A program made the position numbers and the translations under genes. Below are positions 8,015 through 17,080 of a DNA stretch of 61,453 nucleotides, one piece after another (the stretch's first letter is position 1; the number at the start of each line of letters is the position of its first letter). Source of the DNA: Coleofasciculus sp. LEGE 07092 (GTDB taxonomy: Bacteria > Cyanobacteriota > Cyanobacteriia > Cyanobacteriales > Coleofasciculaceae). The stretch spans positions 1-61,453 of the forward strand of contig NZ_JADEWY010000021.1 of assembly GCF_015207375.1 (NCBI RefSeq). The letters run 5' to 3'. The notes beneath the pieces are model-generated. The model was given only the letters and a program-made list of their open reading frames with translations, did no database searches and had not been told where the DNA came from.

Positions 8015-8170
8015 GTGAAAGTCTCGCTACCAAGGTTCTAAAATTTCAGATTCAGAAGTCAGGATTTAACTGAACTGAAACTCGAATACTTGTCACCTGA
8101 ACCAGGCTCATCGCCAGTATGTTGATTCAGATGTTCTGGTTTGTTTATGACCAGGAGCTACTCCCTTTCC
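8015..8170 (-). ncRNA. yybP-ykoY (Mn2+) riboswitch
   Basis: Read on the minus strand, the leader begins GGAAAGGGAGTAGCTCC and ends GTAGCGAGACTTTCAC. These match the two conserved internal-loop strands of the yybP-ykoY aptamer (GGGGAGUAGC and GCRAGACC), and GAAAG pairs with CTTTC as the closing P1 helix. Inside, CTGGT and ACCAG form a P2-like hairpin with an eight-base loop. About 156 nt is longer than the common ~100 nt, but loop lengths vary in this class. Yybp-ykoY aptamers sense Mn2+ and are known to precede UPF0016 genes, which is exactly the gene found here. Regulation is probably at translation through the hairpin at 7954-8003. Confidence 0.82.
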
Positions 8171-9887
<1,717 letters not shown>

Positions 9888-9940
9888 AAGGGGAGTGGGG
9901 AGCAAGGGTGCTGGGGAGCAGAGTAACATCTCGCAAATCT

Positions 9941-9980
9941 CCTTGTCCCCTTGTCCCCTTGTCTCCTTGTCCCCTTGTCC
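9941..9980. repeat. Short tandem repeat CCTTGTCC x5
   Basis: Five units of the octamer CCTTGTCC (one with a single change) lie just before gpmA. A G-rich stretch at 9891-9919 (GGGGAGTGGGGAGCAAGGG and on) is roughly complementary, so the gap1-gpmA spacer can fold in the transcript. There are no spacers, so this is not a CRISPR array. Confidence 0.85.
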
Positions 9981-9997
9981 CTGTCTTCAAATCAACC

Positions 9998-10696
9998 ATG
10001 GCAAAACTAATCCTCGTGCGTCACGGTCAAAGTGTCTGGAATGCCGCCAATCGATTTACTGGCTGGGTTGACGTTCCTCTCAGTCAGCTCGGTCGCCAAG
10101 AAGCAATGTTAGCGGCAAAAAAGATTACTGCCTATCAGATTGATGTTTGCTTTACCAGTCTGCTGGTGCGGGCGATTGAGACAACTGCCATTTGCCTGAC
10201 CGAATGTGAAGAAACCTGTGCAGGCAAAACCCCCGTCTTCAAGCACAAAGAAGACGACCCTGACTGGCACGGTTGGGACAAATATGAAGGCGACAAAAAC
10301 TTAGAAATACCCATCTTCCTGAGTCAGGCGTTGGACGAACGCTATTACGGTGACTTGCAAGGGTACAACAAAGCGCAAATGGCGGAGAAAGTTGGTAAAG
10401 AGCAAGTGCATCTATGGCGGCGGTCATTTTCCGTGCGTCCGCCTGGGGGAGAGAGCCTGGAAGATACTGCCAAACGCACACTTCCCTACTTCAACAGCCG
10501 GATTATGACCCACATAAAACACGGGGATAATGTCCTAGTCTCCGCACATGGTAACTCTCTGCGGTCAATCGTAATGGTTCTTGATGAACTCAGCCAAGAG
10601 GTGGTTCCCAACCTGAATCTGGCTACCGGTATCCCCCTAGTCTACGATATTGACGAGCAAGGTAATGTTGTTGGGAAAGAGACATTAGAGTCATGA
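9998..10696 (+). CDS. gpmA: 2,3-bisphosphoglycerate-dependent phosphoglycerate mutase
   Basis: 232 residues from ATG 9998; longer readings would translate the octamer repeat and are rejected. The N-terminus LVRHGQSVWN carries the histidine that is phosphorylated, ERYYGDLQG follows, and SAHGNSLR supplies the second active-site histidine, all typical of the dPGM branch of histidine phosphatases. It interconverts 3- and 2-phosphoglycerate in the cytosol. The family is usually 230-250 residues. There is no purine-rich ribosome site because the pyrimidine repeat abuts the start; translation may be leaderless-like or depend on folding. It lies 17 bases before pyk. Confidence 0.93.
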   Translation: MAKLILVRHGQSVWNAANRFTGWVDVPLSQLGRQEAMLAAKKITAYQIDVCFTSLLVRAIETTAICLTECEETCAGKTPVFKHKEDDPDWHGWDKYEGDKNLEIPIFLSQALDERYYGDLQGYNKAQMAEKVGKEQVHLWRRSFSVRPPGGESLEDTAKRTLPYFNSRIMTHIKHGDNVLVSAHGNSLRSIVMVLDELSQEVVPNLNLATGIPLVYDIDEQGNVVGKETLES

Positions 10697-10713
10697 ACGA
10701 ACCCTGAACTACC

Positions 10714-12135
10714 ATGCGTAAAACCAAAATTATCTGCACCATCGGTCCAGCTAGTTCTGACTTCGAGACAATGAAAGCAATGGTAGAGGCAGGTATGGAT
10801 GTAGCTCGCCTCAATTTTTCCCATGGAGACCACTCTACCCATCAGCAGTACATTAATACTCTCCGCCAAGTTTCTAAAGAACTCAAACACCCCATCGCCA
10901 TCTTGCAAGATTTACAAGGACCGAAAATTCGTGTGGGGGAGATGCAAGAGGGTGTGGTTTTGACATCGGGTGAAAAGACAATCATTACGATGGAGGATGT
11001 CGTTGGCACAACTACCCGCTTCAGTTCCACCTATAAAGGTTTAGCCCAGGACGTAAAGGTTAATGACCCCATTCTTATCAATGATGGCTTGCTCAAACTG
11101 CGAGTCAATGAGGTAAAGGATCATGAAATTCACTGTACGGTTGTCTATGGTGGTGCTTTAAAAAGCCATAAGGGAATTAACCTCAGCCAGTCCTCTATCT
11201 CTACACCTCCACTTACCGAGAAGGATCTGGAGGACTTGGAATTTGGCTTGAGCCAAGATGTAGACTATATCGCCTTGTCCTTTGTCCGAGAAGCTGCCGA
11301 TTTGGAGAAAGTGAGAGATATCGTGAAGCGTTCTGGTAAGCCAACCCACGTTGTTGCTAAGGTAGAGCGTCACGAAGCAGTCGAGGCAATGGATGACATT
11401 GTCCAAGCTGCCGATGTCATTATGGTGGCGCGGGGTGACTTGGGGGTTGAGATGCTTCTCGAACAAGTGCCTCAGATTCAGAAGTCTCTCATTGATACCT
11501 GCCGCAACCATCTCAAACCCGTCATCACTGCTACCCAAATGCTGGAGTCGATGATCCAAAATCCGCGTCCTACTCGGGCTGAAGTGTCTGATGTGGCGAA
11601 TGCGATTTTGGAAGGAACTGATGCAATTATGCTGTCAGGAGAAACCTCTGTCGGTCGCTATCCGGTGGAGACGGTAAGAACAATGGCTCGTATTGCCGAA
11701 ACTACTGAGGCACGTTTGACCTTCTCCCGCGATTATATTGATGGAACTCAGGAACACACCATTTCAACGGCTGTCGGTTATTCCGCTTGCCAACTGGCGC
11801 AGAACATCAAGGCAAAGGCAATTATCTGTTTTACTGAATACGGCTACTCGACGCGAGTCCTTTCAAAGTATCGCCAGTCTATTCCAGTGATTGCCGTTAC
11901 TCCCACGGAATTGGTGCAACGGCGGTTGGTGCTCTATTGGGGAGTGCAGTCTTTGCGACTAGAGGAAGTCTACAGTACTGACGCGATGATTGTTTTGGCA
12001 GAGCAAGCGGCTGTCGAACACGGTTTTGTGAATAAGGGAGATGTGGTAGTGATGATTGCGGGGTTGCCTCTGGCAATCACTGGCGTCACGAATTTGATCA
12101 AGGCACACCGCATTGGAGAGCAAGTGGCAGTTTAA
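10714..12135 (+). CDS. pyk: Pyruvate kinase (short form)
   Basis: 473 residues. KIICTIGPAS at the N-terminus, the SHG loop, LQDLQGPKIR, the active-site stretch VARGDLGVE and the TQMLESM and SGETSVGRYP motifs are all present. It transfers phosphate from phosphoenolpyruvate to ADP, ending glycolysis. The protein stops after the allosteric C-domain and lacks the extra phosphohistidine domain that makes some cyanobacterial pyruvate kinases near 590 residues, so this is the short isoform. Start ATG 10714 is 17 bases after gpmA with no clear ribosome site, which suggests the same message as gap1-gpmA. Confidence 0.95.
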   Translation: MRKTKIICTIGPASSDFETMKAMVEAGMDVARLNFSHGDHSTHQQYINTLRQVSKELKHPIAILQDLQGPKIRVGEMQEGVVLTSGEKTIITMEDVVGTTTRFSSTYKGLAQDVKVNDPILINDGLLKLRVNEVKDHEIHCTVVYGGALKSHKGINLSQSSISTPPLTEKDLEDLEFGLSQDVDYIALSFVREAADLEKVRDIVKRSGKPTHVVAKVERHEAVEAMDDIVQAADVIMVARGDLGVEMLLEQVPQIQKSLIDTCRNHLKPVITATQMLESMIQNPRPTRAEVSDVANAILEGTDAIMLSGETSVGRYPVETVRTMARIAETTEARLTFSRDYIDGTQEHTISTAVGYSACQLAQNIKAKAIICFTEYGYSTRVLSKYRQSIPVIAVTPTELVQRRLVLYWGVQSLRLEEVYSTDAMIVLAEQAAVEHGFVNKGDVVVMIAGLPLAITGVTNLIKAHRIGEQVAV

Positions 12136-12790
12136 GAATCTTTATCTTTCTCAAGAGTTTGTCTAAATTTTGACCTGTTGTTTAGGCGCGATCGCATTTA
12201 CCAGCTTCAAAACCGCTAGTCCAGAGAGGAGTTCATGTCTTAACACGGTAAACTTACCTCTGGCTAGACTCCCAGAGCAAAACAAGCATTGATGAGTTAT
12301 CTCAATAACCCTGATGAGTTATGCTAATAATTAAGTAGTGTTACTGAAACGCTACCTTCACCTGAACGAAGTTCAGTGAAATTGCTCATACTCAATGCTT
12401 ACAGTCTGAGGCAGGCTGTAAGTAAGGGGTGTAGCTTTCAAAATTTTGATAAATGGGACTGTTCTTTTATTTCCATAATTACGTTTTTTTTCCTGACCTA
12501 AAACTGCTGTTGAGTAAAGTGGATCGAATCAATCCGGTTTTAAGATGAGCTGCTCTTCGGAGGGTAGCGAATAAACCCCGTCTAAATCCTGAGGGGACCT
12601 AACCAACAGAACCGAGACACCTGTAATACACTGCCAGCTTCGCTCTTCTGAATCAGTAATGGGGAAGTGCTACTTAAACCTGGAAACTTTCCCTAAAAAA
12701 GTACCCGAATCAATCCGGGACGAACTACGAAGCCGTTGTAGGTAAATTACAGGCGCTCCAGTTCGCTTGTTTGTAATACAGGAAAGGATA
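12136..12790. other. Gene-free, repeat-containing leader before a small gene
   Basis: About 650 bases without a credible frame. Visible structure: CTGAAC-GAA-GTTCAG (12362-12376), CTTACAG...CTGTAAG (12398-12422), TGATGAGTTAT twice (12290-12300, 12312-12322), and a 13-base direct repeat CGAATCAATCCGG at 12525-12537 and 12706-12718. TGTAATACA occurs at 12622-12630 and again at 12772-12780, beside the ribosome site of the next gene. The region may hold a long structured 5' leader or a small RNA; neither is proven. Confidence 0.45.
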
Positions 12791-13159
12791 ATGACTGTAT
12801 CTGAGTATACAACGAAAAAACTGATTTTGACTAGCTGGGTTGGACTGAGTCAAGGCAAATTGTCCTCAAACCCAGCCACTCCGATCACACCTAAGAAATC
12901 CTTCCAGCCGCTGAAGCCTGTAAGACAGTGGCTTGATCGACTTGAAATCCACAACTCTAAACTAGCGCACCGCATCTGCCAACTGATCCCAGCGCAATGC
13001 CCCTTTGAGCGCGAGATCAAACTGTTCGGTCGCACTTTACTGTACATTCCGCCGATGTGCAAATTAAATCCTCTGTATGACGAAGTAGTAGCACTACGCT
13101 TTCGCGCTCTGTGTTATTTAGCTGATGAATGTGGTGAAGATATCTCCGCTTACTGCTAG
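12791..13159 (+). CDS. Mo-dependent nitrogenase C-terminal-domain protein
   Basis: 122 residues from ATG 12791, preceded by AGGAAAGG; an upstream TTG is not needed. The C-terminal ~85 residues (QWLDRLEIHNSKLAHRIC through PPMCKLNPLYDEVVALRFRA) resemble the domain annotated Mo-dependent nitrogenase C-terminus, frequent as small stand-alone proteins in cyanobacteria. Three cysteines in the domain (ARRIC-type, QCPF, MCKL) could be functional. The name comes from similarity to an extension of nitrogenase components; it does not mean this protein fixes nitrogen and no nif genes are nearby. Its role is unknown. It follows a long leader containing repeats. Confidence 0.78.
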   Translation: MTVSEYTTKKLILTSWVGLSQGKLSSNPATPITPKKSFQPLKPVRQWLDRLEIHNSKLAHRICQLIPAQCPFEREIKLFGRTLLYIPPMCKLNPLYDEVVALRFRALCYLADECGEDISAYC

Positions 13160-13201
13160 AATTCCTGAACTGGAATTTTAATAGTGGGCGTCGGGAACGC
13201 C
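13160..13201 (+). terminator. Two short hairpins between small genes
   Basis: AATTCC-TGAACT-GGAATT (13160-13177) directly follows the stop and runs into TTTAA; GGCGT-CGGGA-ACGCC (13187-13201) comes next, 15 bases before the following ATG. The first could be a weak terminator, the second could affect translation of the next gene. Confidence 0.3.
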
Positions 13202-13215
13202 ATTTGTAAGACATC

Positions 13216-13983
13216 ATGGCAATCATTGCTCTGAAAGCTTGGTATCTCCAGGAGTACGAACCGATTAAAGAACTGGAGAAACGTCCCCATGACCTGCGTT
13301 TGAGCAAAAATAGTTTGCTTAAATCGGGTTTGAGAGCTGATTTTTTAGACGATAGCCAGGATGTCAGACAATCAGACTGGTTTGGACGTTACCTGGAAGG
13401 GGAAACGGTGGAGTTTTACATCGAAGGGAGTGGCGGCTATGCCATTTCCAACATCGACCTGATCTCTCACGAGATTTACTTCACCAAGCAAGAGGTGATG
13501 GCACAGCTAGAGCCAATCGTCTTCTTGAGCTACCAAACTGAATACAGCGCCGCTAACGAAGCGCTGCACAGTACCCTGTCTGACGCGCTGGAAACATTCA
13601 ACGAGCGATCGCGCCTGCCCCTAACCCTAGAAGTATCCCGACGCCCTGCTGGTGAACCTATGCGTTTGAGCAACACTCAAATGCGTACAATCCGCAAAAG
13701 CCTATTATTTGTTGCTGATGGAACACCAATTGCTAGGAGTGGCGGAGAAAAGCCCCTGTTAATCCCCAGTCCTAATGTCTGTGTAGAAATTGGCTATGCC
13801 TTAACTGCCAAGCGCACCGAACAAATTTTACTGGTGCAGATGGAACGTCAAGACTTACCCGGTCAATTTCCCTTTGACCTGCCCAACTACCAGCAGCTAG
13901 TGTTTCAGAGGGCGAAGGATTTACAGCGAACCTTGCCATCTGTGCTGGAAACGCTGCTACAACGGTTTAATTTACGACCTTAA
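13216..13983 (+). CDS. Hypothetical protein with a TIR-like/nucleotide-binding fold
   Basis: 255 residues, no signal peptide or membrane segment. From about residue 95 the pattern resembles a TIR-like Rossmann-type domain: first strand PIVFLSYQ, a helix, strand LPLTLEV, a helix (TQMRTIRKS), strand LLFVADGTPI, then SPNVCVEIGYAL and strand EQILLVQME. In TIR-type NAD-cleaving enzymes and nucleoside deoxyribosyltransferase-like folds a glutamate sits in an N/S-x-x-x-E-x-G-x-A context; here it is the Glu of VCVEIGYA. The first ~90 residues have no recognisable motif. Function is not known; NAD or nucleotide binding is inference from the motif pattern. Two small genes and mltA follow closely. Confidence 0.6.
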   Translation: MAIIALKAWYLQEYEPIKELEKRPHDLRLSKNSLLKSGLRADFLDDSQDVRQSDWFGRYLEGETVEFYIEGSGGYAISNIDLISHEIYFTKQEVMAQLEPIVFLSYQTEYSAANEALHSTLSDALETFNERSRLPLTLEVSRRPAGEPMRLSNTQMRTIRKSLLFVADGTPIARSGGEKPLLIPSPNVCVEIGYALTAKRTEQILLVQMERQDLPGQFPFDLPNYQQLVFQRAKDLQRTLPSVLETLLQRFNLRP

Positions 13984-14087
13984 TTGGGATTTGCCGAGCA
14001 ATTTGCTAATCTTAAAGACCGATCAGGTGTGATTTTCTACCTCATCGTCGTCGATAATGATTGGGTTGGATTAAAGGATAATTTTTC

Positions 14088-14339
14088 ATGCCAAGAACCC
14101 CAGATGAGTACGCTGTCCACATTCTTTTGTCAGGCGGTCACCGGGAAGAAGTACGTTTTGCGACAATCCAAGAGTTTCAGAAGTGGTACAGCGGTGAACT
14201 AATGCCTAAAGCCACCTCTCCGGACTTCATTAGCGTACCAATTAAAAATATTCAGGGCGAGTACATGGTGTTACGTCCCTCTGGCGTTTTAGCTATTCGG
14301 GTGGAACCCATCTTTGCTGGCAGCGTCGAACGCTTTTAG
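14088..14339 (+). CDS. Small conserved-looking hypothetical protein
   Basis: 83 residues starting at ATG 14088, with AAAGGATAA upstream as ribosome site. It is soluble and of mixed alpha/beta composition, with segments VHILLSGGHREEVRF, FQKWYSGELMP and EYMVLRPSGVLAIRVEPIF. I recognise no domain. The good ribosome site, codon use like its neighbours and the 37-base spacing to mltA support a real gene, possibly co-transcribed with mltA. Confidence 0.68.
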   Translation: MPRTPDEYAVHILLSGGHREEVRFATIQEFQKWYSGELMPKATSPDFISVPIKNIQGEYMVLRPSGVLAIRVEPIFAGSVERF

Positions 14340-14376
14340 TCCTTTGACTAGTAGTGCATGACAATTTTTGCTAGGT

Positions 14377-15549
14377 ATGAAAAAACTAATCACTTGCCTA
14401 TCCCTGAGCTTGGGAATGGCTCTTTTAACTGCTGGCAGTTCAGTTCTCGCCAGCGTACCCCTGCAACCTGTTGACCCGGATACCGAGCAAGTTACTTTGG
14501 ACTCGTTGGGTTTGGATGAGCAGTTGTGGGGGCGTCCCGATCAACCAGGAGATCGGCAAGCCCTGTTGACTTCGATCGAAAACAGCTTGCGCTATCTGTC
14601 CACGCCCAGTGCTGCTAAAGCTTACCAGCAGTATCCCGTATCGGGAATCAGGCTGGATCGGGTTCGCCGTTCTCTGGTGCGCTTTCGCCAACTCTTGCTG
14701 AGTTCCACCTCGCCTGCGGAATTACAAGCAGCGGTTAAACGGGAGTTTCTTTTGTACAAATCTGTGGGCAGAGACGACCAAGGAACCGTCCTTTTCACGG
14801 GCTACTTTGAACCTGTTTATGCTGCCAGTCGAACGCCGAGCGCTGAATACCGCTATCCCCTTTACCGACTTCCATCCAACTTCCAGGGGTGGACGATGCC
14901 TCACCCCACCCGTGCCGATTTGGAAGGGGATGATGGTTTGGGGAACAACAGCCTGATGGGGGGGTTGGAACTGGTTTGGTTACGCGATCGCTTACAGGCA
15001 TTTCTCGTCCACATTCAAGGTTCTGCCCAACTCCAGTTCGCTGATGGCAGCTTGATGACGGTTGGCTATGCGGGTAAGACCAATTACCCCTATACCAGCA
15101 TCGGGCGAGAACTGGTTAAGGATCGCAAATTACCCCTTGACGGTCTGACTTTACCCGTCCTCATCGATTACTTCACGCAGTTTCCGACGGAACTGGATCA
15201 ATATTTGCCCCGCAATGAAAGCTTTGTGTTCTTCCGAGAAACTAACGGAGCACCGGCTACGGGTAGTATTGGAGTGCCAGTGACGGCGGAGCGATCAATT
15301 GCCACTGACAAGTCTCTCATGCCTCCTGGAGCCTTGGCACTGATTAACACATCTATTCCTTACCCCACCGCTAACGGTCAGCTAGAATCTCGACTAGTCA
15401 GTCGCTATGTCTTAGATCAGGATACTGGCAGTGCGATTAAAGGACCGGGTCGTGTTGATATCTTTATGGGAACGGGTTCTCTGGCTGGCGATCGGGCAGG
15501 GGTTATCGGCGGGACGGGCGAATTGTACTATTTGCTCCTGAAAGATTAA
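14377..15549 (+). CDS. mltA: Membrane-bound lytic murein transglycosylase A
   Basis: 390 residues from ATG 14377 (MKKLITCLSLSLGMALLTAG), a signal peptide with no lipobox cysteine at the cleavage zone, so the enzyme is likely soluble or membrane-associated in the periplasm. The MltA barrel domain spans roughly 95-290 (LFTGYFEPVYAASRTPSAEY, YAGKTNYPYTSIGREL) and the 3D domain closes the protein (GPGRVDIFMGTGSLAGDRAG), which holds the catalytic aspartate. It cleaves the MurNAc-GlcNAc bond of peptidoglycan with formation of 1,6-anhydro-MurNAc. A hairpin at 15554-15595 follows. Confidence 0.92.
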   Translation: MKKLITCLSLSLGMALLTAGSSVLASVPLQPVDPDTEQVTLDSLGLDEQLWGRPDQPGDRQALLTSIENSLRYLSTPSAAKAYQQYPVSGIRLDRVRRSLVRFRQLLLSSTSPAELQAAVKREFLLYKSVGRDDQGTVLFTGYFEPVYAASRTPSAEYRYPLYRLPSNFQGWTMPHPTRADLEGDDGLGNNSLMGGLELVWLRDRLQAFLVHIQGSAQLQFADGSLMTVGYAGKTNYPYTSIGRELVKDRKLPLDGLTLPVLIDYFTQFPTELDQYLPRNESFVFFRETNGAPATGSIGVPVTAERSIATDKSLMPPGALALINTSIPYPTANGQLESRLVSRYVLDQDTGSAIKGPGRVDIFMGTGSLAGDRAGVIGGTGELYYLLLKD

Positions 15550-15553
15550 TTAG

Positions 15554-15595
15554 AGGGAAAAGGGTTAAGGTAAAAATCAAACACTCCTTTTCCCT
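15554..15595. terminator. Bidirectional terminator-like hairpin
   Basis: AGGGAAAAGG (15554-15563) pairs perfectly with CCTTTTCCCT (15586-15595) around a 22-base loop. It sits between the convergent mltA and the minus-strand gene ending at 15632, so it can serve both. The following T-run is weak (TTTATG). Confidence 0.5.
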
Positions 15596-15631
15596 TTATG
15601 CAATATAGTTGTGTGATTTGTGCCTACTTAG

Positions 15632-16087
15632 TTACCCAAAGGTCGCAGCGGTTAAATCAACGTCACAGTCTTCGGGCAGCTTGAAGCGAGAAAGGAAACG
15701 TTTAAGATAGGCAAATCGATAACCCAGTAAAATCCCCACATGGAGAGGGTTACGGGGATCGCCTTTTCCCTGAATAGCTTGCAAAAGGTAAGCGGGTGGC
15801 TGGGAGCGTTGCAGAACTCGATTGTGAGACTTCCCTAAAGTACAACCCTCCCAAAATTGCTTGCGTTTCTCTGGATAAGGGGAAAACTCTCTGATATAGA
15901 GCTTGACACACTTTTCTAGAAGCTGTAATGTTTTTTCGACTTTTGCTTGGTTTTGTTGCCAGAGTTCACCGCCAATACCGTATTCTTGAATGACTTGACA
16001 GTTGAGTTTTAGGCTTTCTAATGTAGCGTTGAGTTTGTATTGCTGGCTGACCTCTAACCCTTCAGCTTCAGGTTCTTGTAACGGCAT
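15632..16087 (-). CDS. Hypothetical protein, soluble, mostly helical
   Basis: 151 residues, start ATG 16087. No signal peptide or membrane segment. The first half is rich in Gln, Glu, Leu and Lys and probably helical (ATLESLKLNCQVIQEYG, KVEKTLQLLEKCVKLYI); the second half contains GKSHNRVLQRSQPPAYLLQAI and HVGILLGYRFAYLKRFL. I do not recognise a family. It lies 35 bases after the pentapeptide-repeat gene on the same strand and could be co-transcribed with it. Confidence 0.62.
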   Translation of the reverse strand: MPLQEPEAEGLEVSQQYKLNATLESLKLNCQVIQEYGIGGELWQQNQAKVEKTLQLLEKCVKLYIREFSPYPEKRKQFWEGCTLGKSHNRVLQRSQPPAYLLQAIQGKGDPRNPLHVGILLGYRFAYLKRFLSRFKLPEDCDVDLTAATFG

Positions 16088-16122
16088 GATCGTTCTATCG
16101 ATTTATCTTGTTGAGTCCCTAT

Positions 16123-16752
16123 CTAATTATGCATTTTACCGTCAGGTAGGATAGCCCCTGTCAGAACTGCTGCCTTGAAGTTAGCTCCTACTACAGTTGC
16201 CCCTCTGAGGTCTGCCACCATTAGAATCGCTTTAGATACATCGGCGCGAATTAAGCAGGCTCGACTCAAGTCAGCGCCTCGCATATCCGCTCCCTGAAGG
16301 ATCGCCCCAATCAAATCTGCATCCTTTAAGTTTGCCCAATGCAGTACAGCCTGATACAGCGTCGCTCCGTGTAAGTCAGCTTGATAAAGGCAGGCTTGAG
16401 CAAGATTAGCAAACATCAAGCTGGCTTCTCTAAGATTGGCGTTTGTTAGATTCGCTCGTTGTAAACTGGTTTCAATTAAAGTGGCTCTAACGAGGTTTAT
16501 TGCAGTCAAGTTGGCATCACAGAGGTCAGAGCCTCCCAAATTGGCAACGCTCAAGTTAGCGTCAGTCAGATTGGCGTCGCTCAAGTTAGCTCCCTTCAAA
16601 CTTGCTCCACTCAGATTAGCCCCACTCAAATCTGTCCGCCTCAGGTTGGCTCCATTCAGAATTGCCTCAGTCAGATAAGCTTCCTGTAGCTGAAGTCCTT
16701 CAAAATCCCTCTCTCCGGCAGCATAACGCTTCAGCAGTTCAGTTGCATTCAT
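16123..16752 (-). CDS. Pentapeptide-repeat protein (cytosolic)
   Basis: 209 residues, of which about 22-195 are continuous A(D/N)LxX pentapeptides (ANLRRTDLSGANLSGASL and so on). These form a right-handed quadrilateral beta-helix. There is no signal peptide, unlike the second pentapeptide protein at 22907. Such proteins are abundant in cyanobacteria and most have no known role; DNA mimicry has been shown only for a few. The start is ATG 16752. A strong hairpin lies about 72 bases upstream (16824-16888). Confidence 0.88.
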   Translation of the reverse strand: MNATELLKRYAAGERDFEGLQLQEAYLTEAILNGANLRRTDLSGANLSGASLKGANLSDANLTDANLSVANLGGSDLCDANLTAINLVRATLIETSLQRANLTNANLREASLMFANLAQACLYQADLHGATLYQAVLHWANLKDADLIGAILQGADMRGADLSRACLIRADVSKAILMVADLRGATVVGANFKAAVLTGAILPDGKMHN

Positions 16753-16823
16753 AAAATTTCCCAGGTTGTGACTCCTCGCTTCAGTTCGTTGTGAAGATGA
16801 GCCTAACGATCAACAAAGTCTGG

Positions 16824-16888
16824 AGTGTGAAGGATGAAACCTATCGTCCCCTAAATTTATTTATGGGGTAAGTTTCATAGTTCACACT
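16824..16888. repeat. Long nested hairpin
   Basis: AGTGTGAA (16824-16831) pairs with TTCACACT (16881-16888), GATGAAAC with GTTTCAT further in, and CCCC with GGGG around an AT-rich loop, giving a 65-nt nested stem. It lies in the 328-base gap between the recombinase stop and the pentapeptide gene start, both on the minus strand, so it may end the recombinase message or structure the pentapeptide leader. The rest of 16753-17080 shows nothing else. Confidence 0.6.
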
Positions 16889-17080
16889 TCAGCCTTCAGT
16901 GATACAAGTTAGATACCGATCACAATATCGGAGGCAGTTACACCTGGTTTTGGAGAATTATCCTTGATTTACCTGCGTTTGATCGATAGGATAATCCGGA
17001 TAAGAGGTTCGTGGGAGTCGATCTACCCAGACTAGATAATATAGCCCAAAGTGGCGCTGCTCGCACAACTATATTTTTTG

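Noticed and set aside
9941-9980. Regular direct repeats resembling a CRISPR array
   Set aside because: Units are 8 bases with no spacers; it is a short tandem repeat. No cas genes are in the window.
12791-13159. Evidence of nitrogen fixation from the Mo-nitrogenase-like domain
   Set aside because: Only a short C-terminal-type domain is present, with no nif genes nearby; such small proteins occur in many cyanobacteria independent of nif clusters.
13160-15549. A defence island around the TIR-like protein
   Set aside because: No restriction, nuclease-helicase, CBASS or toxin-antitoxin partner is seen; neighbours are a small unknown protein and mltA.
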